Positions 24,026 through 32,691 of a stretch of DNA of 47,371 nucleotides are shown one piece after another; positions within the stretch are counted from its first letter, which is position 1, and every line of letters starts with the position of its first letter. The position numbers were made by a program, and so were the translations under genes. The notes under the pieces are model-generated. The model saw only the letters and a program-made list of their open reading frames with translations. It was not told where the DNA came from and searched no databases. The DNA is from Bryobacterales bacterium. GTDB lineage: Bacteria > Acidobacteriota > Terriglobia > Bryobacterales > Bryobacteraceae. Location: contig DAIDHC010000008.1 of NCBI GenBank assembly GCA_027452065.1, positions 1-47,371 of the forward strand. The letters run 5' to 3'.

Positions 24026-24436
24026 CTACTTCAAACTTTCCAGGTACGCCACAATCGCCTTCGCGTCGTCCTCCCGCAGCCGGAAGGCCGGCATCGGCGC
24101 ATCCGCCGCATGACCGCCCGGCCCGATCCCCGTTGTCAGGAACCGCGTCAGCTTTTCCGCTCCCCACCGCTTCCACAGCCGTCCCGAAGGCGTCAGGTCC
24201 GGCGAGGTCGCGTGCCAGCCGTCCACCGGCTTCATGGGCTGAAAGTCCAACGTCGTCCCCTTCAACCAACGGCTCTTGTCGAGCTCCCCCTTGGCGTCTC
24301 TCGGCGTATGGCAGTCCTGGCACTTGGCCACCTCTTCCACCAGGTACTTGCCGCGGTCCACATCGCCATCGGCGGCGCGCACAACCGTTGCCATCGCAGC
24401 CGCTCCCAGCAACAATGCAGCCGTTCTCATAGGCAT
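24026..24436 (-). CDS. Periplasmic monoheme cytochrome c
   Basis: This 136-residue protein has a signal peptide (RTAALLLGAAAMATVVRAA), a single heme motif CQDCH (about 39-43) and a downstream PMPAF segment (about 114) supplying the expected Met axial ligand. The C-terminal 'LREDDAKAIVAYLESLK' helix is class I cytochrome c-like. It probably passes electrons in the periplasm, for example from a dehydrogenase. Two nearby starts exist (ATG 24436 and ATG 24430). It is divergent from a medium-chain dehydrogenase gene, which does not by itself link them. Confidence 0.9.
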   Translation of the reverse strand: MPMRTAALLLGAAAMATVVRAADGDVDRGKYLVEEVAKCQDCHTPRDAKGELDKSRWLKGTTLDFQPMKPVDGWHATSPDLTPSGRLWKRWGAEKLTRFLTTGIGPGGHAADAPMPAFRLREDDAKAIVAYLESLK

Positions 24437-24552
24437 ATGCTATCGCACATTTCGCTTTCCCGCGCCTCCCGGCCCCCGCAACTGCTTTCCCTGCCACCTC
24501 TGCCGCGGCCTCGGCATCCAAACGGTGTATCATTCCTCCGGGAACTCCATCC

Positions 24553-25590
24553 ATGACTATTTCCTCGGGCTCCGCCCGCCTCGCCGCCCTCACCGGCTCC
24601 TTCGGTATCGACAACGTCCTCATCTCCACCGTCCCCCAGCCCTCGCCCGGCCCGCGCCAGGTCCTGGTACGCGTCCGCGCGGCCTCGCTCAACTTCCGCG
24701 ACTACCTCGTCGTCACCGGCCGCTACAATCCCAAAATGCCGCTCCCCCGCGTCCCGCTCTCCGACGGCGCCGGTGAAGTGGAAGCGGTCGGCGAAGGCGT
24801 CACCCGCTTCCGCCGCGGCGATCGCGTGGCCGGCATTTTCATGCAGACATGGCTCGACGGCGACACCATCGAAGCCCATGGCAAATCCGCTCTCGGCGGC
24901 GCCATCGACGGCGTCCTGGCCGACTACGTCCTGTTCGACCAGGACGGCCTGGTCTCCGTTCCCGCCCATCTTTCCTTCCTCGAAGCCGCCACTCTCCCCT
25001 GCGCCGCCGTCACGGCCTGGAACGCCCTCGTCGTCCAGGGCCGCGTCAAGTCCGGCGACACCGTGCTCGTCCAGGGCACCGGCGGAGTCTCGCTGTTCGC
25101 CCTCCAGTTCGCCCGCCTCGCCGGCGCCCGCGTCATCGCCACTTCATCGAGCGACGCCAAGCTCGAACGCGCCCTCGCCCTCGGCGCCTCCGACGGCATC
25201 AACTACAAAACCACGCCCGACTGGGACAAGCGCGCCCGCCAGCTCACCTCCGGCCGCGGCGTCGATCACGTCGTCGAAGTCGGCGGCTCCGGCACGCTGG
25301 CCCGCTCCTTCAACGCCGTCCGCACCCAGGGCCACATCGCCGTCATCGGCATCCTCTCCGGCCTCGCCGGCGAGCTCAACATCGCCCCCATCCTTCACAA
25401 GCACCTCACCATCCACGGCATCTACGTCGGCTCCCGCGCCATGTTCGAAGACATGAACCGCGCGCTCACCCTTCACCAGCTCCACCCCGTCATCGACCGC
25501 GTCTTCCCCTTCGAACAAATCCACGACGCCCTGCGGTACATGGAATCCGCCGCCCATACCGGAAAAATCGTCATCGACTACGGCGCCTGA
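24553..25590 (+). CDS. Medium-chain NAD(P)-dependent dehydrogenase/reductase
   Basis: This 345-residue MDR-superfamily protein has a GroES-like N-terminal domain ('GPRQVLVRVRAASLNFRDYLVVTGRY', 'PLSDGAGEVEAVGEGV') and a Rossmann domain with the nucleotide-binding VQGTGGVSLFALQFA (about 173-187), then 'VIGILSG' and 'HDALRYMESAAHTGKIVI'. The Cys/His zinc ligands of classical alcohol dehydrogenases are absent (NFRDY at the usual first-ligand site), so it belongs with zinc-independent quinone-oxidoreductase-like or short alcohol-dehydrogenase-like members. The substrate is unknown. The ATG at 24553 has only a weak ribosome binding site. Confidence 0.9.
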   Translation: MTISSGSARLAALTGSFGIDNVLISTVPQPSPGPRQVLVRVRAASLNFRDYLVVTGRYNPKMPLPRVPLSDGAGEVEAVGEGVTRFRRGDRVAGIFMQTWLDGDTIEAHGKSALGGAIDGVLADYVLFDQDGLVSVPAHLSFLEAATLPCAAVTAWNALVVQGRVKSGDTVLVQGTGGVSLFALQFARLAGARVIATSSSDAKLERALALGASDGINYKTTPDWDKRARQLTSGRGVDHVVEVGGSGTLARSFNAVRTQGHIAVIGILSGLAGELNIAPILHKHLTIHGIYVGSRAMFEDMNRALTLHQLHPVIDRVFPFEQIHDALRYMESAAHTGKIVIDYGA

Positions 25591-25653
25591 GCCGAGGCCC
25601 GCCACTCCGTCCGGCCCGGCATGGCGCGTCTGCGCGTTCGCGTCCGGCGCCCG

Positions 25654-26073
25654 TCAGTACGACAGCACGTTCAGTCCTGCGATCATCCGGAAGTGCCGCA
25701 CGTTGTGCGTCACCAGCCCGTACCCCAAATAGATCGCGGTCCCGCCGATCAGCAGGTCCGCGAAGGGAATCACGTTCCCGGCGCTCCTGGCCTCGGAGTC
25801 GATCTGCGCGAGCGTTCGGCACATCTCGGGCGTGAACGCCAGGGCAGGAACCGCGGCGAAGAGTGTGTCGAGATAAGCTCGCCGCTTCGCGGCCTGCTGC
25901 GGCGTGCGAGCGCGAAAAACACCGTGCTCGAGTTCGACCACGCCGATCGCGGAGAGCACAACATCTTCCACGCCGTGCCGACCTCGGATTCCATCCAGCA
26001 ACTCGCTGACCGGTACATGCTCCCGCTCTGCGGCGACAAGCACGCTGGAGTCAAGCACCAGGCCCATGGGCAC
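25654..26073 (-). CDS. VapC-type PIN-domain toxin
   Basis: This 139-residue protein is a PIN-domain ribonuclease, the toxin half of a type II toxin-antitoxin pair. Acidic residues expected at the metal site are in place: Asp8 (LVLDSSVL), Glu47 (GVVELEHG) and Asp106 (IPFADLLIG), with Asn124 in THNVRHF, a typical VapC ending. The GTG at 26073 overlaps the last base of the antitoxin stop (TAGTG); an ATG at 26067 (MGLVLDSS) is an equally good start. Known VapC toxins cleave specific tRNAs or rRNA; the target here is unknown. Confidence 0.9.
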   Translation of the reverse strand: MPMGLVLDSSVLVAAEREHVPVSELLDGIRGRHGVEDVVLSAIGVVELEHGVFRARTPQQAAKRRAYLDTLFAAVPALAFTPEMCRTLAQIDSEARSAGNVIPFADLLIGGTAIYLGYGLVTHNVRHFRMIAGLNVLSY

Positions 26074-26360
26074 TAGTCATCCCAGACGTGAGGGACCGGC
26101 TGCTGCCGGCCCTCGATACCTTCCTCCACGTCCTGAGCGAAGCCTTCGCCCGGCGTGGGAGCGAACCCGAGCTTCGCTTCGTACTCCTTCGCGAGGGCGA
26201 TACAATCGCTGATCTTTCGGCCCGCTGGCTGCGGCCGTCTCAATACGGCGACAGGCCGCCGGTCCTGTTCAATTACAATCTCCACGCCCTCCTTCACCTT
26301 CGCCAGGACGGCATGAAGATCCCGGGCCACCTCGACCTCGCTCATGTGCACAGTAGCCAT
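26073..26360 (-). CDS. Phd/YefM-type antitoxin
   Basis: This 95-residue protein (ATG at 26360, with ATG at 26369 as an alternative) starts with a DNA-binding segment, 'HMSEVEVARDLHAVLAKVKEGVEIVIEQDRRPVAVLRR'. That is the hallmark of Phd/YefM antitoxins, which dimerise, bind their own promoter and wrap the toxin with a flexible C-terminus. The gene directly precedes and overlaps the PIN toxin gene by one base. A GGAGG lies just before the start codon. It is only the 3' part of a much longer minus-strand open frame that is antisense to the next gene; the upstream part is not protein-like. Confidence 0.87.
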   Translation of the reverse strand: MATVHMSEVEVARDLHAVLAKVKEGVEIVIEQDRRPVAVLRRPQPAGRKISDCIALAKEYEAKLGFAPTPGEGFAQDVEEGIEGRQQPVPHVWDD

Positions 26361-26510
26361 GCCCTCCATTATGGCTCGTTCTCCGGCACCTTCGACTTTC
26401 GTGGCCCTGTTCTCCTCGAAGACCGCTCGCCGCTCCGCCGCCGCTCCGCGCCTCCGTTTGTACCCACCCCACCGGCCTGATAAGGTAGCATCGAACCGGA
26501 GACCTCTTTC

Positions 26511-27881
26511 GTGAATCCTCAAGATGATCGCAGCCCCTCGCGGCGCGACTGGCTCAGAGCCGGCGCCGCCTCCCTCGCCGGACTTTCCGCCATCGGCGGC
26601 GCCGCCGCCCAGGAACCCTCCTCCGCGGCCACTTCTTCCGTCATCGGCATGAAGTTCGAACCCAAGCCGAAGCTCCGTCTCGGCATGATTGGCGTCGGCG
26701 GCCGCGGCGGCGGCATGGTCCAGAATTACCTCGCCGTCGAAAACCTCCAGATCACCGCCGTCTGCGATACCGACAAGCCCAAGGCCCTCAAGGCACAGGC
26801 CGCCGTCGAGCGCGCCGGCCAGCACCCTCCCGCCGTTTACTCCAACGGCGAGCGCGATTTTGAAAACCTCCTCCGCCGCGACGACATCGACTTCGTCTAC
26901 ATCGCCACGCCCTGGCAATGGCACGTCCCCATGGCCGTCGAAGCCATGAAGCAGGGCAAGCACGCTACCGTCGAAGTCCCCGCCGCCACCACCATCGAAG
27001 ACTGCTGGAGCCTGGTCGACACCGCGGAAAAGACCCGCCGCCACTGCATCATGATGGAGAACTGCTGCTACGGCGAAACCGAGTTGCTCGTGCTCAACAT
27101 GGTCCGCGCCGGCCTTTTCGGCACCCTGCTCCACGGCGAGTGCGGCTACCTCCACGACCTCCGCGAAATCCTGTTCGAGGACCGAAGTGAAGGCCTCTGG
27201 CGCCGCTTCCCCCACACCACACTCAACGGCAATCTCTATCCGACGCACGGCCTCGGCCCGGTCGCCAATTACATGGGCGTCAACCGCGGCGACCGCTTCG
27301 ATTACCTGGTCTCGATGAGCAGCCCCCAGCGCGGCCTCGACCAGTGGCGCGAGCAGCACGTCCCCAAGGACAGCCCCAAGTGGAAAGAGAAATACATCTG
27401 CGGCGACATCAACACGACGCTCATCAAGACCGCCAACGGCCTCACCATCGACCTCGGCCACGACGTCGTCAACCCCCGCCCCTATAGCCGCGTCAACGCC
27501 CTCCACGGCTCCAACGGCCTCTTCCGCGACTACCCGCCGCGCGTCTACCTCGAGGGCCAGCCCGGCGGCGAGAAATACTCCGGCATCGAGCCCTACCAGG
27601 AAAAATACGAGCACCCGCTCTGGAAACACCAGGGCGAGCTCGCCCGCAAACTCGGCGGCCACGGCGGCATGGACTTCCTCATGGTCTACCGCCTCGCACA
27701 GTGCATGCGCGAAGGCCTCGAGCCCGACATCGATGTTTATGACGCCGCCGCCTGGAGCGCCCCCGGCCCCCTGAGCCGCCAGTCCGTCGCCCACGGCAGC
27801 GCCCCCGTCCCGTTTCCCGATTTCACCCGCGGCCGCTGGCGCGAAAAGCGCGGCTGGCTCGTCGAAACCCCGCGCGCCTGA
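26511..27881 (+). CDS. Tat-exported GH109-like (Gfo/Idh/MocA) glycosidase/oxidoreductase
   Basis: This 456-residue protein begins with a twin-arginine signal (SRRDWLRAGAASLAGLSA). An NAD-binding GVGGRGGG (about 61-68) follows, then 'YIATPWQWHVPMAVEAMKQGKHATVEVPAATTIEDCWSLVDTAEKT', 'HCIMMENCCYGETELLVLNMVRAGLFG' and 'LYPTHGLGPVANYMGVNRGDR'. These motifs are diagnostic of glycoside hydrolase family 109, whose founding member is an NAD-dependent alpha-N-acetylgalactosaminidase. Folding with NAD before export agrees with a Tat signal. The GTG start at 26511 follows GGAGA. The next gene, 25 bp downstream, is another Tat-exported Gfo/Idh/MocA protein, so the two are probably co-transcribed. Confidence 0.88.
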   Translation: MNPQDDRSPSRRDWLRAGAASLAGLSAIGGAAAQEPSSAATSSVIGMKFEPKPKLRLGMIGVGGRGGGMVQNYLAVENLQITAVCDTDKPKALKAQAAVERAGQHPPAVYSNGERDFENLLRRDDIDFVYIATPWQWHVPMAVEAMKQGKHATVEVPAATTIEDCWSLVDTAEKTRRHCIMMENCCYGETELLVLNMVRAGLFGTLLHGECGYLHDLREILFEDRSEGLWRRFPHTTLNGNLYPTHGLGPVANYMGVNRGDRFDYLVSMSSPQRGLDQWREQHVPKDSPKWKEKYICGDINTTLIKTANGLTIDLGHDVVNPRPYSRVNALHGSNGLFRDYPPRVYLEGQPGGEKYSGIEPYQEKYEHPLWKHQGELARKLGGHGGMDFLMVYRLAQCMREGLEPDIDVYDAAAWSAPGPLSRQSVAHGSAPVPFPDFTRGRWREKRGWLVETPRA

Positions 27882-27906
27882 ACCCACGTTGCAACAGGAG
27901 ACACTC

Positions 27907-29250
27907 ATGCCATTCCCCACATCCCGCCGCCAGTTCCTCCAGGCCGGCTCGCTGGCAGCCGGCACCCTCGCCGGCGCCGGTTCCCCCCTCGCCGCCTCGC
28001 CCCAGGCCTCCGAATCCTCCGGTTCCGTCAAGCCCATTCGCTTCGGCATGGTCGGCATCGGCATGCAAGGCTCGGGACTGCTCGAAACTTCCATCACCCT
28101 CCCCGGCGTCGAGTGCGCCGGCGCCGCCGATCTTTACGACGGCCGCCACACCCTCGCCCGCGAGATCACCGGCAACCCCAAGCTCCCCGTCAGCCGCCGA
28201 TACCAGGATCTTCTCGAACGTTCCGACATCGACTGCATCGTCGCCGCCGTTCCCGATCACTGGCACATGCGCGTCGTCGTCGACGCCTGCAACGCCGGCA
28301 AGGACATCTATTGCGAAAAGCCCATGTCCCACGCCCCCTCCCAGGGCTTCGCCATGGCCGAAGCCGCCGCCCGCAACAACCGCATCGTCCAGATCGGCTC
28401 CCAGCGCGTCAGCTCCGCGCTGTGCGCCCGCGCCCGCCAGCTCTATCACGATGGCGCCATCGGCGACGTCAACATGGTCGAGCTCAGCCTCGGCCGCAAC
28501 GACCCCACCGGCGCCTGGGAATATCCTCCGCCCTTCGACCTGTCGCCCTCCAACCTCGACTGGGACACCTGGCTCAACGACGCGCCGAAAATCGCGTTCA
28601 ACCCCGAGCGCTTCGCCCGCTGGCGCTGCTGGAAAGAATACGGCACCGGCGTCGGCGGCGACCTCATGGTCCACCTCATCAGCGGCATGCTGTTCACCCT
28701 CGGCTGGAACGAAGCACCGCGCTCGGCCCAGGCCCTCGGCGGCATCTTCCGCTGGAAGGACGGCCGCAATATGCCCGACCTCCACGTCGTCCTGTTCGAC
28801 TACCACGGCATCCCCGTCTACGTCCGCCTCGGCCTCAGCACCGAAACCCCCGAGCTGGCGCGCTTCATGGGACCGAAAGGCCTCCTCGACACCACCGGCG
28901 GCGAGATCCGCTATTCGCCCCAAACCGGCCTCGACACCGCGCCCAGCTACTACACTTCCGGCTTCGAGCGCAAAATGCGCGACGAGTACGTCAAGCAGTG
29001 GTACGAAAAGCACTCGGTGCCGCCGGGCCGCGAGCCCATCCGCCAGGACACCGTCTTCCGCGGCGACGACTGGGACGACACCCGCCCCCATTTGTGGAAC
29101 TTCTTCGAGGCCGTCCGCTCCCGCCGGCCCGTGGCCGAGGACGCCGTGTTCGGCAACCACGCCGCCATCGCCTGCCACATGGCGAATGAGTCGTATTTCC
29201 GCGGCAAGCCCGTTTACTGGGACGAGCCCTCGCGCGCCATCCGCAGCTAA
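27907..29250 (+). CDS. Tat-exported Gfo/Idh/MocA family oxidoreductase
   Basis: The ATG at 27907 with AGGAG 7 nt upstream gives 447 residues. A twin-arginine signal (SRRQFLQAGSLAAGTLAGAG) is followed by a Rossmann domain with GIGMQGSG (about 51-58). The active-site YCEKPM has the conserved Lys at 138. The substrate domain has 'VQIGSQRVSS', 'GDVNMVELSLGRNDPTGAWEYPPP', 'LDWDTWLNDAP' and 'RWRCWKEYGTGVGGDLMVHLI', an arrangement common in Planctomycetes and Acidobacteriota sugar dehydrogenase-like proteins. The substrate is likely a sugar or inositol-like compound in the periplasm. Its end overlaps the convergent MFS gene by 4 bp. Confidence 0.9.
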   Translation: MPFPTSRRQFLQAGSLAAGTLAGAGSPLAASPQASESSGSVKPIRFGMVGIGMQGSGLLETSITLPGVECAGAADLYDGRHTLAREITGNPKLPVSRRYQDLLERSDIDCIVAAVPDHWHMRVVVDACNAGKDIYCEKPMSHAPSQGFAMAEAAARNNRIVQIGSQRVSSALCARARQLYHDGAIGDVNMVELSLGRNDPTGAWEYPPPFDLSPSNLDWDTWLNDAPKIAFNPERFARWRCWKEYGTGVGGDLMVHLISGMLFTLGWNEAPRSAQALGGIFRWKDGRNMPDLHVVLFDYHGIPVYVRLGLSTETPELARFMGPKGLLDTTGGEIRYSPQTGLDTAPSYYTSGFERKMRDEYVKQWYEKHSVPPGREPIRQDTVFRGDDWDDTRPHLWNFFEAVRSRRPVAEDAVFGNHAAIACHMANESYFRGKPVYWDEPSRAIRS

Positions 29251-30467
29251 TCCGCCGGCGGCTCCAGCCGCGGCGCCAGCGTCTGGATCACGCCCAGCGC
29301 CAGCAAATACGCCGATCCCGCCACCGCGAACAGCGGCCCGTATGCCTCGTGCGATACGTCCAGCCAGTAGCCCACCGCCGGCGCCGCCAGCATCCCGCCC
29401 ACCGCGCCCCCCATTCCTCCCAACCCCACCACCGACGCCACCGCCGACCTCTCGGAGGTGTCCGACGCCACCGTGTACAAATTCGCCGACCACCCCTGGT
29501 GCCCCGCCGCCGCCAGCGCAATCAGCCCCACCGTCATCCACAGCTTTCCCCCCGTGACCATCACCATTGCCACCGGCACCGTCGCCAGCGCGCAAATCAA
29601 CATCGCCGTCTTCCGCGCCGCGTTCAGTCCCCATCCCCGCCCCATCAGCCGCCCCGGCACCCAGCCTCCGGCCACCGAGCCCACGTCCGCCGCCAGGTAG
29701 ATCGCCACCAGCGGCGGTCCCATCTCCGTCAGCCGCACCCCGTATTTCGCGTGCAAAAACCCCGGCAGCCAGAACAGGTAAAACCACCACACCGGGTCCG
29801 TCATGAACTTGCCCAGCAGAAACGCCCAGGTCCCCCGCCGCCGCAGCACGGACCCGTATCCCACCCCCGCCGCCTCCACCGCTGCCTTCGTCCCGCCCGG
29901 CTGCCGGTACCAGATCAGCCACACCGCCAGCCACACCAGGTCCAGCCCGCCCGTCGCCACAAACCCCGCCCGCCATCCAAACCGCATCGCAATCGCCGGT
30001 ATCACCAGCGGCGTCAGCAGCGCTCCCAGGTTCGACCCGCTGTTAAAGACCCCCGTCGCCAGTGCCCGCTCCCGCGGCGGAAACCAGTCTGCCACCGTCC
30101 TCACCGCCGCCGGAAAATTCGCCGCCTCGCCCAGCCCGAGCCCAAACCGCGCCGCCGCAAACTGCGCCGTCGTCCGCGCCAGCGAATGCGCCATCGCCGC
30201 CGCGCTCCACACCGCAACCGCGAGCGCGTAGCCCAGCCTCGTCCCCAGCCGGTCCACCACCCGCCCCGCCACCGGCATCATCAGCGCATAGGCGAGCTGG
30301 AAGGAGAACACGATCCAGCCGTAGTCCGCCTCCGTCCAGCCCATCTCCCGCGCCACCACCGGCTTCAGCAGCCCCAGCACCTGCCGGTCCATGTAGTTCA
30401 CCGTGGTGGCGAAAAACAACAGCCCGCACACCGCCCACCGAAGGCGCGACGTCCGGTCCCCGCTCAC
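29247..30467 (-). CDS. MFS transporter, anion/hexuronate-type
   Basis: This 406-residue protein with about 12 helices starts at a GTG at 30467 that overlaps the UxaC-like stop (GTGA). The N-terminus 'RWAVCGLLFFATTVNYMDRQVLGLLKPVVAREMGW' and 'GLGLGEAANFPAAVRTVADWFPPRERALATGVFNSGSNLGALL' are typical of the anion:cation symporter branch (ExuT-like hexuronate permeases). Coupling to a glucuronate-isomerase-like gene supports uptake of a sugar acid across the inner membrane. The longer frame to 30617 has a junk N-terminus and is rejected. Confidence 0.9.
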   Translation of the reverse strand: MSGDRTSRLRWAVCGLLFFATTVNYMDRQVLGLLKPVVAREMGWTEADYGWIVFSFQLAYALMMPVAGRVVDRLGTRLGYALAVAVWSAAAMAHSLARTTAQFAAARFGLGLGEAANFPAAVRTVADWFPPRERALATGVFNSGSNLGALLTPLVIPAIAMRFGWRAGFVATGGLDLVWLAVWLIWYRQPGGTKAAVEAAGVGYGSVLRRRGTWAFLLGKFMTDPVWWFYLFWLPGFLHAKYGVRLTEMGPPLVAIYLAADVGSVAGGWVPGRLMGRGWGLNAARKTAMLICALATVPVAMVMVTGGKLWMTVGLIALAAAGHQGWSANLYTVASDTSERSAVASVVGLGGMGGAVGGMLAAPAVGYWLDVSHEAYGPLFAVAGSAYLLALGVIQTLAPRLEPPAD

Positions 30468-31714
30468 TCGGCCCCGGTCCACCGCTCGAAGTTCGTCCGG
30501 AACATCCGCCGCACATCCCGCTCCATGTCCGCCCGCTTCACCGCCCGCCCGTCCTCGGCCAGCAGCCGGTAGCTCTGCGACAGGATCGGCGCCATCGTCC
30601 GCCGCGTGTTCCGCCACTTGTAAATCACCTGCTCCAGCACCCGCGCGTCGGAGTGCTGCGGAATGAAGCTCGCCCCCAGCATCTCAATCCGCTCCCGCGT
30701 CATCTCCTCCACTACCGAAGGATTGTTCAGAAACCACCAGCACCCGAACGGCATCAGGTTCCCGAATTTCCGCGCGTACACGCACAGCTCATGCTGGTTC
30801 TCCCGGCTCAGCACGCTGGTCAGAAATTTGTTGTCCGGAAAATCCCGGCACAGCCGCTCGATCGCCCTCAGGTCCGCCTTCCCCGACCCGTCCCCCGCCA
30901 GCCGGATCGCCGGGTTCACCTGGTACCGCACGCCGATCATCAGCGACAGCGGAATCCCCCGCTCCCGGCACGCCGGTACCACCGCCTCCCGCAGCAGTTT
31001 CGCCCGCAAGCTCTCCTCCGGATAAGCGAACGTGTCCGGCAGCGACACCGCCATGTACACCGGCTTCATCTTTTCCGCCCACGCGTCCAGAAACCGCCGC
31101 ACCTCGCCCGCCGTCTTCCCCCCGCCCTCGGCCTCCACCCGGTAGCCCTGCCCCTCCAGCACCTGCCAGTGCCCCCGCCACTGGTTCAACACCCGGTCCA
31201 GCCGCAGCACCGCGTGAAACCTCGCGTCCTTCCCCGCCCCCTTCTCCCACTCCGCAGCCTCCACCGGATCCAGCGGATCGTTCGTCATCACCGCCTCGCT
31301 GATCCCCGCCTTGGCGAAACAATCGTCGATGTGCCGGCTCAGCTCCCGCGAGGCAAAAAACTCCCGCGCCTCCTCCAGGCTCTCGCTCTCCGTCTTCAGC
31401 CCGAAGGCGTGTAGCACCGCCACAACACCCCGCGTCGCCTCCGAAACCGGTGTATTCTCCACAAACAGCGTCCGCCAGATCAGGTCCGCCTGCCCCGCCT
31501 TCGACATCGCCCAGTACGCCTCCGGCTTCACCTCCGAGCTCCGGAACAGCTCCGCCTCCAGGTAGTGATAGGTCACCAGCTCATCGATGCCCCACAGCCC
31601 CAGCTTGCCCAGCGACGGCTGGAACAGGTGCGTGTGCATGTCGATAAACTTCGTCGCCTCCAGCACCTCCGCCACCGCCCGCGCCGTGTCTTCTCCGCTC
31701 TTGCTCAGTTGCAT
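30464..31714 (-). CDS. uxaC: Glucuronate isomerase-like protein (UxaC family)
   Basis: UxaC interconverts glucuronate/galacturonate with fructuronate/tagaturonate. This 416-residue protein has the amidohydrolase-type FIDMHTHLF (His27, His29) and 'LWGIDELVTYHYLEAELFRSS'. The C-terminal block 'DNKFLTSVLSRENQHELCVYARKFGNLMPFGCWWFLNNPSVVEEMTRERIEMLGASFIPQHSDARVLEQVIYKW' is characteristic of the family. It is somewhat shorter than the enterobacterial enzyme (about 470), so the exact substrate may differ. GAGGAGA lies 6 nt before the ATG. It sits between the NagB-like gene (78-bp gap) and the MFS permease (4-bp overlap), making a coherent three-gene operon. Confidence 0.85.
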   Translation of the reverse strand: MQLSKSGEDTARAVAEVLEATKFIDMHTHLFQPSLGKLGLWGIDELVTYHYLEAELFRSSEVKPEAYWAMSKAGQADLIWRTLFVENTPVSEATRGVVAVLHAFGLKTESESLEEAREFFASRELSRHIDDCFAKAGISEAVMTNDPLDPVEAAEWEKGAGKDARFHAVLRLDRVLNQWRGHWQVLEGQGYRVEAEGGGKTAGEVRRFLDAWAEKMKPVYMAVSLPDTFAYPEESLRAKLLREAVVPACRERGIPLSLMIGVRYQVNPAIRLAGDGSGKADLRAIERLCRDFPDNKFLTSVLSRENQHELCVYARKFGNLMPFGCWWFLNNPSVVEEMTRERIEMLGASFIPQHSDARVLEQVIYKWRNTRRTMAPILSQSYRLLAEDGRAVKRADMERDVRRMFRTNFERWTGAE

Positions 31715-31792
31715 CCGTTGTCTCCTCGCTCAATCCAACCCCAACCCCGTCCTCTTTCTCAGGTCCCGCGCCTCCCCAAAAACGCGCCGCCC

Positions 31793-32557
31793 TCACTCCC
31801 CGGCCGAGTCCCGATCCAGAAACAACGTCGCCCCCGCGTGCCTCCGCAGTACCGTCGCCGGCCAGGCCTCCCGCACCGGCCCCTGTATCACCGCGCGCAC
31901 CGCCGCCCTCTTTCTCGGCCCCGGCACCATCGCCAGCGCCCTCGGCACCTTCATCAAGTACGGAATCGTCAGCGTCAGCGCCCGTTTCGGCACCTCCTCG
32001 ATTGTCCGGAACGCCCCGTCGTACACCTGCTGCATCCGGCACACCTCGTCCAGCTCCACTGTCCTCACCGTCTTCGGATCGGCGAAATCGCACACCGGCG
32101 GATCGATGAACGCCAGATGCCCGTTCTCCCCGATCCCCAATATCGCCAGCCCGGGCCCCGCCTCCCGCAGCAGCGCGGCGTAGCGCCCGCACTCCGCCTC
32201 CAGATCCTCCGCCTCCCCCCTCAACCCATGAAACGCCCCGATGTCGACGAACTCCAGCAGCCGCTCCTCGAGAAACTTGCGGAACGAAGCCGGATGCTCC
32301 GGCCCCATCCCCGCGTACTCGTCCAAATGAAACCCCGTCACCTTCCCCCACTCGATCTTCGTGCTCTCCCGCAGGCTCGCCAGAAACTCGTTCTGCGAAG
32401 GCGCCGAGGCGAAGATCACCGCCGCCCTCCCGTCCCGCTCAATCATTTCTGTGATCGCCTGCTCGGCCGCCGCCGCCCCCGCCGCACCCATTTCCCGCCG
32501 GCTCCCGTATACGCAAACCTCCAGCTCGCCGGCCCGAAACGTCTTCTCTTGCCTCAT
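31793..32557 (-). CDS. NagB/6-phosphogluconolactonase-like sugar-phosphate isomerase
   Basis: The ATG at 32557 (after GGAGGAG) gives 254 residues of the glucosamine-6-phosphate deaminase family. Visible are FHLDEYAGM with Asp79 (the NagB proton-shuttle Asp72 equivalent), 'HPASFRKFLEERL' and GIGENGHLAFIDPP. His147 is conserved, but the residue matching NagB Asp141 is Asn145 and Glu148 is replaced by Asp152. This GENGH variant looks like a distinct subgroup, so deamination of glucosamine-6-phosphate is likely but not certain. It is the first gene of the operon with the UxaC-like and MFS genes, suggesting catabolism of an amino-sugar or uronic-acid-containing glycan. Confidence 0.85.
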   Translation of the reverse strand: MRQEKTFRAGELEVCVYGSRREMGAAGAAAAEQAITEMIERDGRAAVIFASAPSQNEFLASLRESTKIEWGKVTGFHLDEYAGMGPEHPASFRKFLEERLLEFVDIGAFHGLRGEAEDLEAECGRYAALLREAGPGLAILGIGENGHLAFIDPPVCDFADPKTVRTVELDEVCRMQQVYDGAFRTIEEVPKRALTLTIPYLMKVPRALAMVPGPRKRAAVRAVIQGPVREAWPATVLRRHAGATLFLDRDSAGE

Positions 32558-32645
32558 CCTCGCTCCTCCCGCGCGCCATCCATCATACCTCCCACGCCCC
32601 GCCACCTTATCCCAACCCCTAGTACTGTTGGCCCGCCGCGCAGCG

Positions 32646-32686
32646 TAACGATTTCTCGTTAGGGAACACCCCTACCTCGGAGGTAG
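32646..32686. promoter_or_regulatory. Two adjacent perfect inverted repeats in a leader region
   Basis: TAACGA-TTTC-TCGTTA (32646-32661) and CTACCTC-G-GAGGTAG (32672-32686) lie just before the GTG at 32692. The second contains the GGAGG ribosome binding site in its right arm, so pairing would hide it. They could be operator sites for the divergent genes here or a structured 5' leader controlling translation. Confidence 0.4.
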
Positions 32687-32691
32687 TCATT

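Noticed and set aside
26073..28097. Long minus-strand frame covering the antitoxin and running on for about 580 more codons
   Set aside because: Only the last 95 codons (Phd/YefM) are protein-like; the rest is antisense to the GH109-like gene.
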